Assembly: GCA_946618745.1 (NCBI GenBank)
Contig: CAMOLN010000005.1
Span: 1-15,092, forward strand
Source of the DNA: an uncultured Alphaproteobacteria bacterium
GTDB taxonomy: Bacteria > Pseudomonadota > Alphaproteobacteria > RF32 > CAG-239
Reading direction: 5' to 3'
DNA: 15,092 nt
A program made the translations under genes and the position numbers. Position 1 is the stretch's first letter. Each line of letters begins with the position of its first letter. Below, in pieces: positions 14,801 to 15,092 of the stretch. Below the pieces are notes generated by a model. The model ran no database searches. It saw only the letters and a program-made list of their open reading frames with translations, and was not told the DNA's origin.

Positions 14801-15092
14801 CCTATGGAAGATTTCAGCCAACCTCCGGTTCGTGAAGTTTTTCACTTTGATATGACCGACTTTGCTAATATCAAACCTTATGATGAGGACAGATATAAAA
14901 AATATAGTAATAAAGTATTTCATATGAGTGATGATAAGAAATTAGCCGCACGTGCTATAACTCGCGGTGATTTCTTGAACTATGGTGGTAAAGTTCCTGA
15001 TTTATGGAAAATGATGTTGCAACGTAAAGCTTTTATTGAAACAGAATTTAAGCTGAAGGACGCTCTTAATCAAGGTTGTGAGGATGTAGCTC
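11846..15092 (+). CDS. Giant secreted protein of the T4SS cassette, 3' end outside window
   Basis: The reading frame opens at ATG 11846, with AAGGAGAGG 5-6 bases upstream, and stays open for 1082 codons to the window edge, so the protein is longer than this. A signal peptide covers about residues 1-23 (cleavage near TSSA). An N-terminal helical region (about 24-95) is followed by cysteines at 114, 187, 188 and 195, with a DTNHDG loop (120-125) that fits the first half of a calcium-binding loop. A middle part (about 435-555) is acidic and low in complexity, a coiled coil lies near 665-730, and one moderately hydrophobic stretch occurs near 937-965 (IAIVGTAVGYSLPSG). It is the largest gene of the run and begins 29 bases after the previous stop. 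It could be an outsized scaffold, or a VirB6-like protein whose membrane part lies further downstream; nothing visible settles this. Confidence 0.85.
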   Translation, partial: MRRKFWTLLTAIAIILAPKTSSALILKAIEEAYNVIPLSPVINFGEDIAETGKLLNKTAMKVQKLTIQIKKDIINLKIALNDIALKIEALFAGDFGVLTGLFSLSEEKEKVEVCGVNMADTNHDGMAGKLQEILLTYGIGEKEIVDRNRRKFYLDNVYNIYAAVQVLRYNLSDDGDIGQKITAAQLCCGEGQGADCGLPVIQGSNNNDDEGLIEMQMYYGYALGALENLIKTWERVAALKAQLQSVETIMDIELKPDFSEDTTDTSWVEPAKSAKIYASAQTSYSQPLAFAQMIYNDSKAFDFEEIINEDDKTTSPGGFTGMGLKFSRPESTLAPSAFAQNKEEMESYREITDIENTLSKAISIHGKIRNIDEYQETAKQLKSLQEQYAKKLKILEDSNQCGRDYVARYFRNPDEVWTGMNRKLTSEEINNYDIRKGISGWAIDAYEFAKAAEASIDFNDNNFDKKEFKVEAANYKSANEEEKDSQVTKASGEGVDISKVNQKANELSGNDPETNLDDLAEETIDDKDQTPGESNLQDIEDKKVSVNEDKYNKGQGISEEKSKATQDENRKATMIAWHIGALASEDLGLNAGPSTDAENPQWGITNDRKMIWSDAKIFYDQYLERKYKNIKKYLKRYIKADIIELFISVLKGQVKNINQTDYQQKLNELHTAARAALDAQESEAEEAKTKASDDLEQQKKEIEIKINQLSEDVKNLTQEIAGMVFNAEEGAYTSIDEIVSTKINYLAEEDVKQKQDLDNLKKDSVIENKIVDKKSFNIAYNTDDNGQTKSQKEGMLRAKQQALEAARKELDDVNQAIAAAILDAQEKAASSQNTEEISEIIHNFTSLNPNGYNRTAENNLSSIIETVFPNENLFGRNRIKKQITNVAEDIINTLNSEIDKVVDEGLVEIHKLGDDLYLPESSNRVKEIHKEIITKLKGIAIVGTAVGYSLPSGITLASLITMNTDPDIGFFVGAIPAERDFKSPRPMEDFSQPPVREVFHFDMTDFANIKPYDEDRYKKYSNKVFHMSDDKKLAARAITRGDFLNYGGKVPDLWKMMLQRKAFIETEFKLKDALNQGCEDVA

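Noticed and set aside
6127..15092. Calling the exported proteins VirB6 paralogues as in rickettsial operons
   Set aside because: The visible sequences lack the cluster of transmembrane helices that defines VirB6; only the last, unfinished protein could still acquire it beyond the window.

Overview
The window looks like a piece of an AT-rich alphaproteobacterial genome, possibly from a host-associated or gut lineage. Two things point there: a short protein begins with the PopZ partner-binding motif, which is characteristic of Alphaproteobacteria, and a VirB3-VirB4 pair leads a long run of exported proteins, a layout reminiscent of the rickettsial rvh type IV secretion operons (virB3-virB4-virB6 paralogues). 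The tRNA gene encodes its own CCA end. Placement below class level is inference.

Left part (1-3339). A small SHOCT-like, two-helix membrane protein is followed at a short gap by a membrane-anchored J-domain protein whose C-terminal half appears to be internally duplicated. A convergent class I SAM-dependent methyltransferase lies on the minus strand. Divergent from it is a 137-residue protein with a PopZ-type N-terminus joined to an unrelated, unrecognised body. The next 600 bases hold a strong hairpin, a bidirectional terminator, a structured stretch containing a copy of a tRNA 3' end, a second terminator, tRNA-Ser(GGA) on the minus strand and an AT-rich leader.

Right part (3340-15092, running off the edge). 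This is one plus-strand gene run: virB3 (GTG start), virB4 (TTG start, overlapping), then six consecutive genes that all begin with a Sec signal peptide: a 665-aa Cys-rich coiled-coil protein, a 273-aa protein with paired DKDGN motifs, a 265-aa protein with an Asn/Ser/Arg/Gly low-complexity tail, a 218-aa protein, a 480-aa long coiled-coil protein, and a giant protein of more than 1082 residues cut by the window end. Several of these genes overlap by 8-14 bases and most have a good Shine-Dalgarno sequence. I recognise none of the six as a named family; some have helical N-terminal segments that loosely resemble VirB5-type pilus-tip proteins.

The reading I favour is that virB3/virB4 energise a type IV secretion machine whose periplasmic or surface parts are these lineage-specific proteins. 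No relaxase, coupling protein, VirB6 or VirB8-VirB10 is visible, so a conjugation role or a complete apparatus cannot be claimed from this window alone. The exported-protein cassette is the best candidate for an undescribed system.
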